Counted from the stretch's first letter, positions 51,046-60,881 are shown. The stretch is DNA of 64,000 bases from JBBQVS01 sp963792705 (GCA_963792705.1 CAWBXD010000014.1:372001-436000), one strand, 5' to 3'. Numbers and translations: made by a program. Notes: a model not told the origin generated them from the sequence alone.

Positions 51046-53448
51046 TTAAGCAATGCAAGAAGTATTTTGCGCCATATTCAGCGTAATAAGATTTGGACCC
51101 TGAGCGTTGGGAACATTTTGTGCGACGAGGTAAAGGGCTGCTGCTTTTGGGTCTGGAACGATGCCTTTGACATTCGTGAAAAGCTGTGAAGAAGTATACT
51201 GATGATTTAGCTTCATAGTTACAGGAGTAAGAGATGCAGTTGTAGCATTCGCCGTTGGAGTTGAGCCTTGTATAGCCGTAGTCGCAGTAGCACCTCCTTT
51301 GCTTATCGCAAAATCAAGAACTCGATGATACATACTATCATCTACTATATAGAGGTGTGGAATAGTTCCAACAGCACCAGCGACAAGCAGCTTGGCACTT
51401 GGGAGTTGCAGCGTCTGCGATACTTGAGATGAAGATGGCGATGGTTGAACGTTTGGAACCGAAAACTGTTTGGAGGCATCGAATGTAGTAGCACTAAACG
51501 AAAGTGGAGCACCAACGTTTTGATCCGTTGAAACTGGAATTGGCAATAATTTTGCCGTTCCTGCGAATGTCAAGCTTTGCACACTCCCATCTTTCATAAG
51601 CAGGAAAAGTTGGTGAAATGGAAATGCAGCGATGCTTTCTATAAGAGGCGTCGAAATAGTTTCATTGCCTTTGTCAGGAGCAATAGCAAGCTTGCTATTT
51701 GCCACTACGTAATGGAGAAACGTCACCGATCCTGGCGACGTAACCGATGTTAACACAATATAAACATCTGTACCCCACGCAGTAAGATATTTAGGGGTAT
51801 AGCCACCTTGAGTAAACTTAGAGTCAATCGTTATCGAGTACGTCAGCTTTAATGAGCCAGATGTCTGTGGTGAGAGCAGGACTAGACTATATGTACCAGC
51901 CTGTGTTCCTTGCTCAGGTAACTTTGTTAAAGCGAGAAGACGTGTCCCATCACTTGCAATAGTAATTATCTGTGTACCATTTGACGATGGATAGGTTCCT
52001 TGAAGACTTTTGTTGTCATTCAATTGATAGAGGTTATTATCCTCACCTTGTGCATAAAAAAAAGTGTTTTGTCCATTATCGCTTTGGATTGTTGCAATAC
52101 TACTCGCCATCGTATTGGTTGCGCCACCACTAATAGGTGTTGCTATTTTTGTATCATTGCAAGATAGTGCTGTAATTGATGCGTTGTATCTCGTAACAGT
52201 TGATTTAACGGTGTTGGTAAGCGGACCTGTGAGTAGTGATTGCACTTGTTGCTTCTGTGCGTCGGTGAGGGCGTTTTTTTGTAATGAAAGCAAGATTGAT
52301 TGAGCTTTAGAAAGGTCTTGCAATGCTTGTGCTGGATTCGCCTCTCCTTGCCCTCGTGTAATAAGCGATTGAGCATTTTTAAATGAGCCATCAAAGTCTA
52401 CAGGATTATTTATATGCAGAAAATAATAGACACCTGAGCCGACAAGTGTGACGATCAGAAGAATAAACAAAACCAGGGTTGGGTATAGCAAGCGTCCTCG
52501 TCTGCTTCTCAGGCCGCGTAATGCAGGTTGTGGAGCAGTAACACTTTCAGAAGGATGCAAGGGTCCAGTTGCGTGACCATTGGTTGCTGGTAAAGCGAAG
52601 CCCGGTGCTTGAAAGTCGGTCAGTGTAGCTTCACCCGTGATATCACGTCCGTTAGTATGTCCATTGCGACGTGCATTGGGCGGCTCCCAACCAACTTCCT
52701 GTACACGTACAACGATAGCGGTAATGTTATCGGGTCCACCATTCTCATTTGCGCGTTCTACAAGGTGGTAGACACTCTCCTGGGGAACATACTGATCTAT
52801 AATTGCGCGCAGATCATCATCACTTACAAAGCCAGAAAGACCATCGCTACACAAAATAAAGCAATCGCCTTCCTGTAACTCCTCGGCAAATATATCAACT
52901 TCAACATCTGCTTGTGTACCTAGACAACGTGTAATCACGTTACGTTGTGCATGCGAACGTGCTTGTTCTTCTGTAAGAAGTCCAGCGCGTACTTGCTCAG
53001 CGACCCATGAGTGGTCTTGTGAAATTTGTCTTACCTGACCATTACGTACAAGATACGTGCGACTGTCACCAACATTGGCAATATAAGCAGTGTTTCCGCG
53101 TAGTACTCCAGCAACGCATGTCGTTCCCATGCCACTACGCAGCATGTTTTCTGCGGCTCGCTGATGAATAAGTGTATTGGCGCGTTTGATCGAATGCATA
53201 AGAGAGACAGCAATATCTTCGTTGTCTTCCTGATAATATGCATAACTGACTGTATCAACAGCGATCTCGCTTGCAACCTCACCTGCTGCATGTCCACCCA
53301 TGCCATCAGCGACGATGAACAGGGCACCTTTTTTCGTCATCACCTGAGGATCTTTGGGGATGACATAGGCCATATTATCTTCATTGTGAGGACGTTTGCG
53401 ACCAACATCTGTTAGCTGTGCGACATCGAGCCGGAGTTGTTTGGACAA
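51046..53448 (-). CDS. PP2C-type protein phosphatase with membrane anchor and extracytoplasmic domain
   Basis: This 800-residue protein has an N-terminal cytoplasmic PP2C/Stp-type Ser/Thr phosphatase (about 5-240) with RPHNEDNM, ADGMGGHAAGEVAS, the GDSRTY loop and GGPDNITAIVVRV. One membrane helix follows (about 325-348, YPTLVLFILLIVTLVGSGVYYFL) and then about 450 extracytoplasmic residues rich in Ser, Thr and Gly with strand-like repeats, possibly a beta-propeller. PP2C enzymes reverse Hanks-type kinase signalling; no kinase is in the window. The large outer domain suggests it senses something outside the cell. The start is TTG after GGGAG. Confidence 0.88.
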   Translation of the reverse strand: MSKQLRLDVAQLTDVGRKRPHNEDNMAYVIPKDPQVMTKKGALFIVADGMGGHAAGEVASEIAVDTVSYAYYQEDNEDIAVSLMHSIKRANTLIHQRAAENMLRSGMGTTCVAGVLRGNTAYIANVGDSRTYLVRNGQVRQISQDHSWVAEQVRAGLLTEEQARSHAQRNVITRCLGTQADVEVDIFAEELQEGDCFILCSDGLSGFVSDDDLRAIIDQYVPQESVYHLVERANENGGPDNITAIVVRVQEVGWEPPNARRNGHTNGRDITGEATLTDFQAPGFALPATNGHATGPLHPSESVTAPQPALRGLRSRRGRLLYPTLVLFILLIVTLVGSGVYYFLHINNPVDFDGSFKNAQSLITRGQGEANPAQALQDLSKAQSILLSLQKNALTDAQKQQVQSLLTGPLTNTVKSTVTRYNASITALSCNDTKIATPISGGATNTMASSIATIQSDNGQNTFFYAQGEDNNLYQLNDNKSLQGTYPSSNGTQIITIASDGTRLLALTKLPEQGTQAGTYSLVLLSPQTSGSLKLTYSITIDSKFTQGGYTPKYLTAWGTDVYIVLTSVTSPGSVTFLHYVVANSKLAIAPDKGNETISTPLIESIAAFPFHQLFLLMKDGSVQSLTFAGTAKLLPIPVSTDQNVGAPLSFSATTFDASKQFSVPNVQPSPSSSQVSQTLQLPSAKLLVAGAVGTIPHLYIVDDSMYHRVLDFAISKGGATATTAIQGSTPTANATTASLTPVTMKLNHQYTSSQLFTNVKGIVPDPKAAALYLVAQNVPNAQGPNLITLNMAQNTSCIA

Positions 53449-53555
53449 CGCGCTTACTCCCGTACTTTTGTTTAGTATGAAACTAGGCAGTTACTGAAAC
53501 TTCAAGCTATGATACACTGATGCTGAGAAAAACGCAACGCATCGGCTATTTCGGG

Positions 53556-53601
53556 CATTGACAGCTTTTCTCTTCTGACCTATCTCTACTGCTTGTCAAT
53601 G
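53556..53601. promoter_or_regulatory. Promoter and inverted repeat between divergent genes
   Basis: TTGACA (53558-53563) and TATCTC (53581-53586) with a 17-nt spacer form a candidate plus-strand promoter. CATTGACA (53556-53563) and TGTCAATG (53594-53601) are an exact inverted repeat that flanks it, which would let a dimer bridge the promoter. Confidence 0.45.
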
Positions 53602-53675
53602 AGTATACTCTTTCAAGACGTAGCATGCAAGATACTTGTCCTTGGGTACTAAGAATTACTAGCAAAGGTAAAGCT

Positions 53676-54989
53676 ATGACATCTGGACCAAACACAAAAT
53701 TCTTCGATACTATAAATGAACATATATTTTCACTTGTGAAAACATTAAACACTACTATAACACAGCTTGCTAGCGTCGCACAAAAAAAAGAAATGTTAGT
53801 GGCATCTATTACCTCTTTATTGCGAGAACAGGCATTCACCATTCAACAATTAGACGACGAGCCGTTTCTGGTCTGTGGAAAGCACGTTGCAGAAAATGCC
53901 AGGACACTTCTCCTTTTTAGCCACTGTCCACCTCAACCTAACGCATTTGCACGTTGGAGTACATTTGTAACGCGTCTTCTAACAATCGCAACATACCACA
54001 CGGCTATAGGAATTATACCACTTAATATTCTATGGCTTATTGATACAGAAGAACATGACGAGGACGATGAGGTATTGACCCGTTTTATAGAAAGGAATAG
54101 CACACTGCTGCAAGGAGATGGATGCTTGTACGATCTGCCGAACAACGGTTTTCTATCTGCACCGTTTCTCGCATTAGGAACGAAAGGTTTACTAAGTATT
54201 GAAATAGAGGCTCAAATGAGTCCTGAGGCTCATCATAGTCTCTATGGATCAGTTCTACCTAACGCCACTTGGCGTCTTATTTGGGCATTAAACAGCTTAA
54301 AAGACACTCGCGAAGAGATACGTATTGAAGGTTTTTACGACACGCTGGTACCGATGGATGATGAAGAGATAGCACTGATACGCGTTATGACCGAGAACGA
54401 ACAAGTACTCAAACAACGTCTGAATGTAGACGAGTTTTTGTTGCACCTTCATGGCTTCCAACTTTATTATACATACCTCCTTCTGCCTACCTGTACTGTG
54501 ACACGTATTCAAAGTGCTGGAGACGCTTTGGAGCATACTATTCCATCCTCTGCACGAGCGTCTCTCGACATACATCTCGTACCTGCTCAGGATGCAGAAG
54601 ATATTTACATAAAGGTACGCAAACACCTGGACGCACAGGGTTTTCAGGATATACACACGAAGGCGCGAGTGAGTAGGAATCCGCAATACACACCGTTATA
54701 TAATTCATTTGCTAAAATCGTTTATGATAATACTTGCGCGCTTTATGAAGAAGATATGCCTACCTTCCCTCTTATACCACAACCTGTTGCTTACTACCCG
54801 TTACGGTCAATTCTGAATATTCCAGTTGTGTACGTTCAAACTGGATACATACAAAGTCAGCTTTACGAGCATGATACAGTTAGTATGGTGGAAGACGAGG
54901 AGAGGCAAAAACAATTTCTCGTGAATAGTATGAAGCAGTTAGCAATGATTATAGAGGGTATGATACATGCAACTGATATAGCTCAATGA
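53676..54989 (+). CDS. M20-peptidase-like protein lacking metal ligands
   Basis: This 437-residue protein follows the M20 metallopeptidase (ArgE/DapE/CPG2-like) pattern: LLLFSHCPPQP aligns with the GHYDVQP motif, SLYGSVLPNATWRLIWALNS with the lid domain, and IPSSARASLDIHLVPAQD with the C-terminal fold. The Asp of HxD is Pro, the bridging Asp of the DDKG motif is absent, and the glutamate pair is only partly kept (IDTEEHDED). It is therefore probably a catalytically dead relative with a binding or structural role. AAAGG supports ATG 53676; a longer frame begins at 53625. It is divergent from the phosphatase gene. Confidence 0.7.
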   Translation: MTSGPNTKFFDTINEHIFSLVKTLNTTITQLASVAQKKEMLVASITSLLREQAFTIQQLDDEPFLVCGKHVAENARTLLLFSHCPPQPNAFARWSTFVTRLLTIATYHTAIGIIPLNILWLIDTEEHDEDDEVLTRFIERNSTLLQGDGCLYDLPNNGFLSAPFLALGTKGLLSIEIEAQMSPEAHHSLYGSVLPNATWRLIWALNSLKDTREEIRIEGFYDTLVPMDDEEIALIRVMTENEQVLKQRLNVDEFLLHLHGFQLYYTYLLLPTCTVTRIQSAGDALEHTIPSSARASLDIHLVPAQDAEDIYIKVRKHLDAQGFQDIHTKARVSRNPQYTPLYNSFAKIVYDNTCALYEEDMPTFPLIPQPVAYYPLRSILNIPVVYVQTGYIQSQLYEHDTVSMVEDEERQKQFLVNSMKQLAMIIEGMIHATDIAQ

Positions 54990-55306
54990 GTACACATGGG
55001 TCATTCAAGGAGGAGCCAATATTGGCGTGATTGCTTAAGAGGCGCATTTCTAACGCCTGACATTTTAGACAAACATCGTATCCCTTTTTATACAGATATT
55101 GAAGTAGGACTTATGACACTTAATAAGTTGAAAGTACAGATTGGTGCGTTTAAGCATATAGTGGCAGGTCTAAGGGAAGGTACATCCATCTATAGAGGAC
55201 AATCAACTTATCTGGCGTTTGAGTGGTACTGAAAGAGCAAAGGTCTAATTTCTGTTACCTCCTGAATTTCAGAGACGTTATGAGCATTGAGGAGTTGATA
55301 AGAGGC
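54990..55306. other. Gap before the exopolysaccharide operon
   Basis: A 78-codon frame on the plus strand (54996-55232) has no ribosome binding site and no recognised product. The segment probably holds the leader of the GT4 gene. No clear promoter was found. Confidence 0.45.
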
Positions 55307-56494
55307 ATGCATATAGGTATTAATGCTCAGTTGTTATCGTTTAGTCAAAGTTATCGGAATGGCGGTGTTAGTCGCTATATTCGCTATCTTTTGACCGAAC
55401 TTGCAAAGCACCCTGGAAGTCATCAATACACGGTATTTGTGAACGGACAGGATGTTATTGAACAGCTTGGTGCAATGCATGAACAAATCACGTATGTCTC
55501 TGCCCCTTGGTCCGAGACACAACCCACAACGCGAGTGGCATGGGAACAATTTACACTGCCAGTGGAGATACGTAAGCGCGGCATAACAGTACTTCATTCA
55601 CCAGTAAACGTACTTCCTGAATGGATACCACAGAGATGTGCAACGGTTGTGACACTTCACGACTTAGCGTTCTTACGTTTTCCAGCGGTGCTAACACAAG
55701 CAAAGCGTTTGTATCATCGTACCTTTACAATACGTAGTTTGCAGCGAGCTACTGAGCTTATCACCGTCTCGGATAGCACTAAGCGCGATGCACATGAGCT
55801 TGTTGGCATACCTAATGAACGGATGCATACCGTCTATACATGTATAGACGAGCGATTTTCAAGCGTAGTGAACGATAAGCAGGTGCAAGCATTTCAAGAG
55901 CGACAAAAGTTGAAGAGTGGATATTTGCTTTACCTTGGAACATTGGAACCTCGCAAAAATATTTTAGCAATTATTGATGCATATGCACAACTGCGAAAGA
56001 ATCATCATATACAAGAGAAACTAGTATTGGCAGGCGGGAAAGGGTGGCTCTATGATACAATCTTTGAGAAGGTTCAACAACTTGGTTTGGTAGAGGATGT
56101 AGTATTCCCTGGATTCGTGGCAGACTCGGAGCAAATATTATGGTATCACGCCGCATCTGCATTTGTGTACCCCTCATTATATGAAGGGTTTGGTATTCCC
56201 GTGACTGAGGCTTTAGCATGTGGAGTGCCAGTTGTCACCTCAGATGTGTCCAGTCTACCTGAAGCGGGTTTAGGTATCGCGTTAAGTGTTGACCCTTCTA
56301 ACATTGATGTGCTGAGTGAAGCGATCTATAAAGCGTTGACCGATTCACAATTTCGTGATCGGTGTCATACAGCAGCATCAACCGTCATACAAACGTTCTC
56401 AGCGCGGAGAATGGTGGAACAAACGATTGCAGTGTATGAGCAGGCGGCGGTAGATGTGAAGCATTCTTCCAAGTCTATGACGTTTGTCCGATAG
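55307..56494 (+). CDS. GT4-family glycosyltransferase (first exopolysaccharide gene)
   Basis: This 395-residue cytoplasmic GT-B enzyme begins MHIGINAQLLSFSQSYRNGG and shows YLGTLEPRKNILAIIDAYAQ, GFVADSEQILWYHAASAFVY and the donor-binding motif PSLYEGFGIPVTEALACGVP (EX7E). It transfers a sugar from a nucleotide donor to a lipid-linked acceptor. Possible starts are ATG 55307 or ATG 55280; the family normally begins close to the first strand, which favours 55307. It opens a run of six same-strand genes ending at a 66-nt palindrome. Confidence 0.88.
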   Translation: MHIGINAQLLSFSQSYRNGGVSRYIRYLLTELAKHPGSHQYTVFVNGQDVIEQLGAMHEQITYVSAPWSETQPTTRVAWEQFTLPVEIRKRGITVLHSPVNVLPEWIPQRCATVVTLHDLAFLRFPAVLTQAKRLYHRTFTIRSLQRATELITVSDSTKRDAHELVGIPNERMHTVYTCIDERFSSVVNDKQVQAFQERQKLKSGYLLYLGTLEPRKNILAIIDAYAQLRKNHHIQEKLVLAGGKGWLYDTIFEKVQQLGLVEDVVFPGFVADSEQILWYHAASAFVYPSLYEGFGIPVTEALACGVPVVTSDVSSLPEAGLGIALSVDPSNIDVLSEAIYKALTDSQFRDRCHTAASTVIQTFSARRMVEQTIAVYEQAAVDVKHSSKSMTFVR

Positions 56495-56583
56495 CGTAGG
56501 ATATGGTTTGATTTGTGAACACAAGTAAAATATCACCAAAAACAGAAATAAATATTGATACAGATAGGACAGGAGCCGTTGAA

Positions 56584-58128
56584 ATGATGGCTGGAGCAAC
56601 GGGTCCGATAACGAAGGCCATTTCGCGCAGACGTTCGCACCGTCACCAGTGGCGTATTTTTGAATGTATCGCTATGCTGATCTTAGATACGTGGTTGGTG
56701 TATGTTTCCTTCGAGTTGGCCTACAACCTACGTTCTTATCTCATGACATTTTCCCCTTCTAGCCCGGTGGGTAAGGCCCTGAACAGTCTTCATAATAATC
56801 TTGTAGGCAATAACCTTCCAGTTAGAGGTGGGCTTGCACCATTTTATAGTCCTAAGATTCAAGCAATCGCATTTGGTGTCGTGGTAGGCATGGTCATCAT
56901 ACTTGCGTTCAGAGGCATCTATTGGCAACGACTGACTGGGACATGGTTTAGTCAAGTATGGACAATCGTCAGTTCTGTAACGACAGGCGAGTTTTTCTTG
57001 ATTATGTACTACTTTGTCTCTCAGCCTGCAAGCAACTCGCGTTTAATCGTGCTGTTTGTGTGGGTAACGACCATTCTAGTGCTATGTGCAGGGCGGTTGG
57101 TTGTCTCGGTCGCGATGGGACTCTTGTATCGTTTAGGATTAGGTGAGACTCGATTGCTCGTTGTCGGTTCTGGACGACTTGGCAAGATGACGATGCAGCA
57201 CATTGCCGCTAATCCTAGCCTGGGCTACTCGATTATTGGTTTCTTACACGACATGAGTGAAGAACCAAGTGACTTTGGACGCTTCAAGATGCTGGGTACG
57301 CTTGACGACATTGGCTTAGTCATACGCTCAATGCAGGTAGATGAGGTCATTATCGCGCTACCATCTTACTTACATGAGTACGCGATTAGAAGCGTAAAAA
57401 TGTGTGAACGTCTGGGGGCTTCCTTCAAGCTTATTCCTGATCTCTATGAAATGAATTTATCAAGAATTGACATGGAGACAATGGAAGGCATTCCACTCAT
57501 TGGTATCAAGCAGATTTCGCTTAATACAGTACAGCGATTTGTGACACGTGTGGTTGACATCACCGTAGCAGCATCGGTACTCCTTGTCGGGCTTCCACTC
57601 TGGCTTTGTATAGCTGCTGCCATTTGTTTAAATTCACGCGGCCCCATCATCTATGGGCAAGCACGAGTTGGATTGAACGGCAAAGAATTTAAGTTTTACA
57701 AGTTCCGTTCAATGTATCAAGATGCGGACAAAGTTTTGTCGGCACTTATAACGAAAAACGAGGCGCAGGGGCCATTATTCAAAATGAAGGATGACCCACG
57801 TCGTACACCTGTGGGAAGATTTCTACGTCGCACAAGCCTTGACGAGTTTCCGCAGCTTATCAATGTCCTTAAGGGGGAGATGAGCCTTGTAGGACCGCGT
57901 CCACCACTACCACGTGAGGTTGCACAGTATGAAGAGTGGCAAAAAGGACGGTTGGCAATTAAGCCAGGATTAACAGGCTTATGGCAGGTACGCGGACGAA
58001 GCGACTTGAGCTTCGATGAGGGCGTGTTAATGGACCTCTACTACATCGAGAACTGGTCTTTGCGCCTCTACTTCCAGATTCTTTTTCGTACCATTCCGGC
58101 AGTACTGCTTAGACGAGGAGCGTATTAG
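56584..58128 (+). CDS. Polyprenyl-phosphate sugar phosphotransferase (exopolysaccharide initiation)
   Basis: This 514-residue WbaP/CpsE-type enzyme attaches the first sugar phosphate to undecaprenyl phosphate. It has five membrane helices, a cytoplasmic Rossmann-like domain (about 200-310, LLVVGSGRLGKMTMQHIAAN) and the catalytic sugar-transferase domain (about 320-514) with GQARVGLNGKEFKFYKFRSM, RRTSLDEFPQLINVLKGEMS and VGPRPPLPREV. AGGAG 8 nt upstream supports ATG 56584 rather than GTG 56515. Its stop overlaps the next start by one base (TAGTG), so the genes are coupled. Confidence 0.92.
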   Translation: MMAGATGPITKAISRRRSHRHQWRIFECIAMLILDTWLVYVSFELAYNLRSYLMTFSPSSPVGKALNSLHNNLVGNNLPVRGGLAPFYSPKIQAIAFGVVVGMVIILAFRGIYWQRLTGTWFSQVWTIVSSVTTGEFFLIMYYFVSQPASNSRLIVLFVWVTTILVLCAGRLVVSVAMGLLYRLGLGETRLLVVGSGRLGKMTMQHIAANPSLGYSIIGFLHDMSEEPSDFGRFKMLGTLDDIGLVIRSMQVDEVIIALPSYLHEYAIRSVKMCERLGASFKLIPDLYEMNLSRIDMETMEGIPLIGIKQISLNTVQRFVTRVVDITVAASVLLVGLPLWLCIAAAICLNSRGPIIYGQARVGLNGKEFKFYKFRSMYQDADKVLSALITKNEAQGPLFKMKDDPRRTPVGRFLRRTSLDEFPQLINVLKGEMSLVGPRPPLPREVAQYEEWQKGRLAIKPGLTGLWQVRGRSDLSFDEGVLMDLYYIENWSLRLYFQILFRTIPAVLLRRGAY

Positions 58129-59267
58129 TGAAAGTTGCATTAGTTCATGACTATCTCAATCAGATGGGTGGTGCGGAACGCGTTGTCATGGCACTACACG
58201 AGATCTTTCCTGATGCTCCCATCTATACCTCCATCTATGACCCACAACGCGTCGATCCAGCGTTTCAGAAGATGGACGTTCGTACATCGTTTATGCAGAA
58301 GTTTCCTGGCGTAACAAAGCATCACCAACCGTACTTGCCATTTTATCCATTTGCGATGGAGAGTTTAGACCTGCGCGGCTATGACCTTGTTCTCAGTAGC
58401 TCAAGTGCTTTTGGTAAAGGGGTTATCACAAGACCAGAAACGATGCACATCTGCTACTGTCACACTCCAATGCGTTGGTGCTGGAATTACGACGAATATG
58501 TCGAGCGTGAACAATTGGGGAGTGCAGCGCGCAAAGTACTACCATTTCTTATAACTGGCCTCCGCATCTGGGATCAGACGAGTGCAATGCGCGTCGATCA
58601 CTTTATCGCAAATTCTCCCGTCGTAGCTGAGCGCATTCAGAAGTATTATCGTCGTGACGCGATTGTTATTCCACCGCCAGTAGAAGCAAGCCGTTTTCCT
58701 TTTGACCCGACAGTAGAATCAGAAGATTATTTTCTCACTCTTAGCCGATTAATCCCATATAAACGGGTAGACCTTGCAATCGAGGCATGTAATCGACTAC
58801 ACTTGCCTCTGGTTGTTATTGGTAGTGGTCGTGATCTGGATCGGCTTAAACAACTTGCTGGTCCAACCATTCGTTTTATGGGTCGCCTCTCTGATGAAGA
58901 CGTGCTACACTATTTCGCACGATGTCGTGCGTTCCTCTCCTTGAATGAAGAGGACTTTGGTATTACCCCTTTAGAGGCACAGGCATCTGGTCGGCCAGTT
59001 ATTGCTTATGGTGCTGGGGGCGCGCTTACGTCTGTTGTTGATGGCGTGACTGGCAAGTTCTTTGCAGAACAAACGGTTGATAGTCTGACAGAGGCACTTG
59101 CTTCATTCGATGAGCACATGTATGCTCCTACTGTCATTCGTAGTCATGCACTTGAGTTCGATGTGCCACGGTTCAAACGACGCATTCTTCAGTTTGTCGA
59201 GGCGAAATTGAGCGAGGGAAAATCACACACACAAAGTGTTACACGGACGAGCAATCTAACACGATAA
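58128..59267 (+). CDS. GT4-family glycosyltransferase, mannosyltransferase-like
   Basis: This 379-residue GT-B enzyme begins VALVHDYLNQMGGAERVVMA and contains the acceptor-domain feature CYCHTPMRWCWNYDEYV, then LSRLIPYKRVDLAIEACNRL and NEEDFGITPLEAQASGRPVI, the donor-site EX7E motif. Similar enzymes add mannose during exopolysaccharide synthesis; the sugar cannot be fixed from sequence. The GTG start overlaps the previous stop codon. It is the third gene of the operon. Confidence 0.9.
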   Translation: MKVALVHDYLNQMGGAERVVMALHEIFPDAPIYTSIYDPQRVDPAFQKMDVRTSFMQKFPGVTKHHQPYLPFYPFAMESLDLRGYDLVLSSSSAFGKGVITRPETMHICYCHTPMRWCWNYDEYVEREQLGSAARKVLPFLITGLRIWDQTSAMRVDHFIANSPVVAERIQKYYRRDAIVIPPPVEASRFPFDPTVESEDYFLTLSRLIPYKRVDLAIEACNRLHLPLVVIGSGRDLDRLKQLAGPTIRFMGRLSDEDVLHYFARCRAFLSLNEEDFGITPLEAQASGRPVIAYGAGGALTSVVDGVTGKFFAEQTVDSLTEALASFDEHMYAPTVIRSHALEFDVPRFKRRILQFVEAKLSEGKSHTQSVTRTSNLTR

Positions 59268-59303
59268 AACAATAATTTTATCCACGAGAAAGGGTTTTAT
59301 ACC

Positions 59304-60143
59304 GTGGAATTACGGGCTTATTGGTCAGTTATCTTGCGACGTATTTGGGTTATTGCCCTTGTTGTCGTTATCGTTTCCTTATATTCTGGCTATCAATACT
59401 ATAAAATTCGTAAGACGCCAGGCGCGTTGCATGCCTATCAATCAAGCGTGACACTACTTATTGGATTGCAAGCACCAACAAAAATTACCACTGGCTATTC
59501 CGATTATGTCTCCGTTTCCGACTCACTAGCGGACGCGTTTGCTACTGGTCCGACAGTCACTTCAGCGAGATTTGCTAAACAGGTGTACGACCAAGTAAAT
59601 GTAGATATGCCACAGATCAAACAAAAATTTGGCTCAAATCCAGACCTTGGAGATCTCGCTAATCCAGGTGCTGCTGTAGGTGCGATTAAAGGGTCCATAA
59701 CGGGTGGTCGCAATCACAGTCTAGTCACACTCTCTGTATCGTGGAATACTCCAGCCGGAGCATGGGCTATTGCTAATGCTGCGGGCGAAGTGAGTGTTGC
59801 ACATATCAACGAATATACCGATTACGTTGTTACAACCGATGCAACAAAGCCTACGACTACGGCCCCGACACGTCCAATCGTCGCAGCAAAAGTTATTATT
59901 AGTGTAACCGATCCAGCAACTATCGCGGGTTCACAGGCAAGTAAACCAACACTACTGCTTGTACTAGTACTTGTTGCATTACTGATTGGTATCGCATTAG
60001 CCTTCCTGATTGAATACCTAGATGATCGTCTTCGTAAGACAGATGATGTTGTGCAACTTCTACAGCTTCCAATCTATGGTGAGGTGCCCCATGCTCCATC
60101 ACCTGGAAATGTTAAACCACGCGGAACACGTACTGCGGCATAA
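59304..60143 (+). CDS. Wzz/YveK-like polysaccharide chain-length protein
   Basis: This 279-residue protein has an N-terminal membrane helix (about 12-32, IWVIALVVVIVSLYSGYQYY), a periplasmic domain and a C-terminal helix (about 215-238, TLLLVLVLVALLIGIALAFLIE) followed by a short cytoplasmic tail (YLDDRLRKTDDVVQLLQLPI). This is the layout of polysaccharide co-polymerases that set chain length and bind a BY-kinase. The periplasmic part is shorter than usual. The GTG start follows GAGAAAGGG. The kinase-like partner is the next gene, 35 bp away. Confidence 0.85.
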   Translation: MELRAYWSVILRRIWVIALVVVIVSLYSGYQYYKIRKTPGALHAYQSSVTLLIGLQAPTKITTGYSDYVSVSDSLADAFATGPTVTSARFAKQVYDQVNVDMPQIKQKFGSNPDLGDLANPGAAVGAIKGSITGGRNHSLVTLSVSWNTPAGAWAIANAAGEVSVAHINEYTDYVVTTDATKPTTTAPTRPIVAAKVIISVTDPATIAGSQASKPTLLLVLVLVALLIGIALAFLIEYLDDRLRKTDDVVQLLQLPIYGEVPHAPSPGNVKPRGTRTAA

Positions 60144-60178
60144 TACTAAAATGTACACCACTAATGAGGAGCTTTCTT

Positions 60179-60853
60179 GTGAGTATTCCATCACAGGAGC
60201 AGATGACACTGCTTACTGATTATGATATAGATTCAGCCTATAACGTGGCTTATCAGAAACTTTACGCAAATATTAATTTTGCATGGGACCGCGAACACGT
60301 AAAGCAGCAAACAGTGTTGGTTACGACGCCAGCAGCATATGCCGGACAAGCAATCGTGCCAGCTAATATTGCTATCGCGGCAGCACAAAGTGGAACTCCA
60401 ACAATTCTCGTAGATGCTAATCTCCATGTACCAACACTTCAGCAACGCTTTGGTGTTGGCAAAAATATTGGACTCAGTGATTTGTTAACGCAAAAGTCGC
60501 CAACACCCGTTGAAACCGCCCTTTGTGACACCTTTGTACCCAACCTGCGTCTGCTAGGTACAGGAACGGCATCTTTGCAGGAGATCAGTATGATTTTCTC
60601 GACACGGTTCCATGCACTCGTTGCTGAACTATGCACGTTTTTAGCGGAAACAGAGCACGAGCCAAGCATGGTTATTTTTAATAGTCCGGCGGTGTTAGCA
60701 AGTACGGAAGCTGCACTGATTTGCGACGCGGTTCATGAGACATTTCTAACGATTACATCCGGTCGTACAACACGACGACAGGCAAAGAAGGCGCAGGAAC
60801 AGTTACAACGTACTCATGGCACACTCACTGGTGTGATTATGTTGGATGTGTAG
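60179..60853 (+). CDS. CpsD/BY-kinase-like protein without a functional Walker A
   Basis: This 224-residue protein has the fold of CpsD/YwqD tyrosine kinases: YNVAYQKLYANINFA, Walker A' ILVDANLHVPTLQQRF (76-91) and a GLSDLL segment. The Walker A site, normally GEGKS/T, reads AAYAGQAIV (52-60) with no Lys, and Walker B ends in IFNSP (166-170) with Asn in place of Asp. The C terminus has no tyrosine cluster. ATP hydrolysis and phosphotransfer are therefore unlikely; it may act as a structural partner of the Wzz-like protein. GAGGAG 8 nt upstream selects GTG 60179. Confidence 0.78.
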   Translation: MSIPSQEQMTLLTDYDIDSAYNVAYQKLYANINFAWDREHVKQQTVLVTTPAAYAGQAIVPANIAIAAAQSGTPTILVDANLHVPTLQQRFGVGKNIGLSDLLTQKSPTPVETALCDTFVPNLRLLGTGTASLQEISMIFSTRFHALVAELCTFLAETEHEPSMVIFNSPAVLASTEAALICDAVHETFLTITSGRTTRRQAKKAQEQLQRTHGTLTGVIMLDV

Positions 60854-60881
60854 GTTAAGGGAAAGTAGAGGAGAGTAGTGC

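Noticed and set aside
54996..55232. 78-codon plus-strand frame before the exopolysaccharide operon
   Set aside because: There is no ribosome binding site, no recognisable product, and its end overlaps the leader of the GT4 gene.
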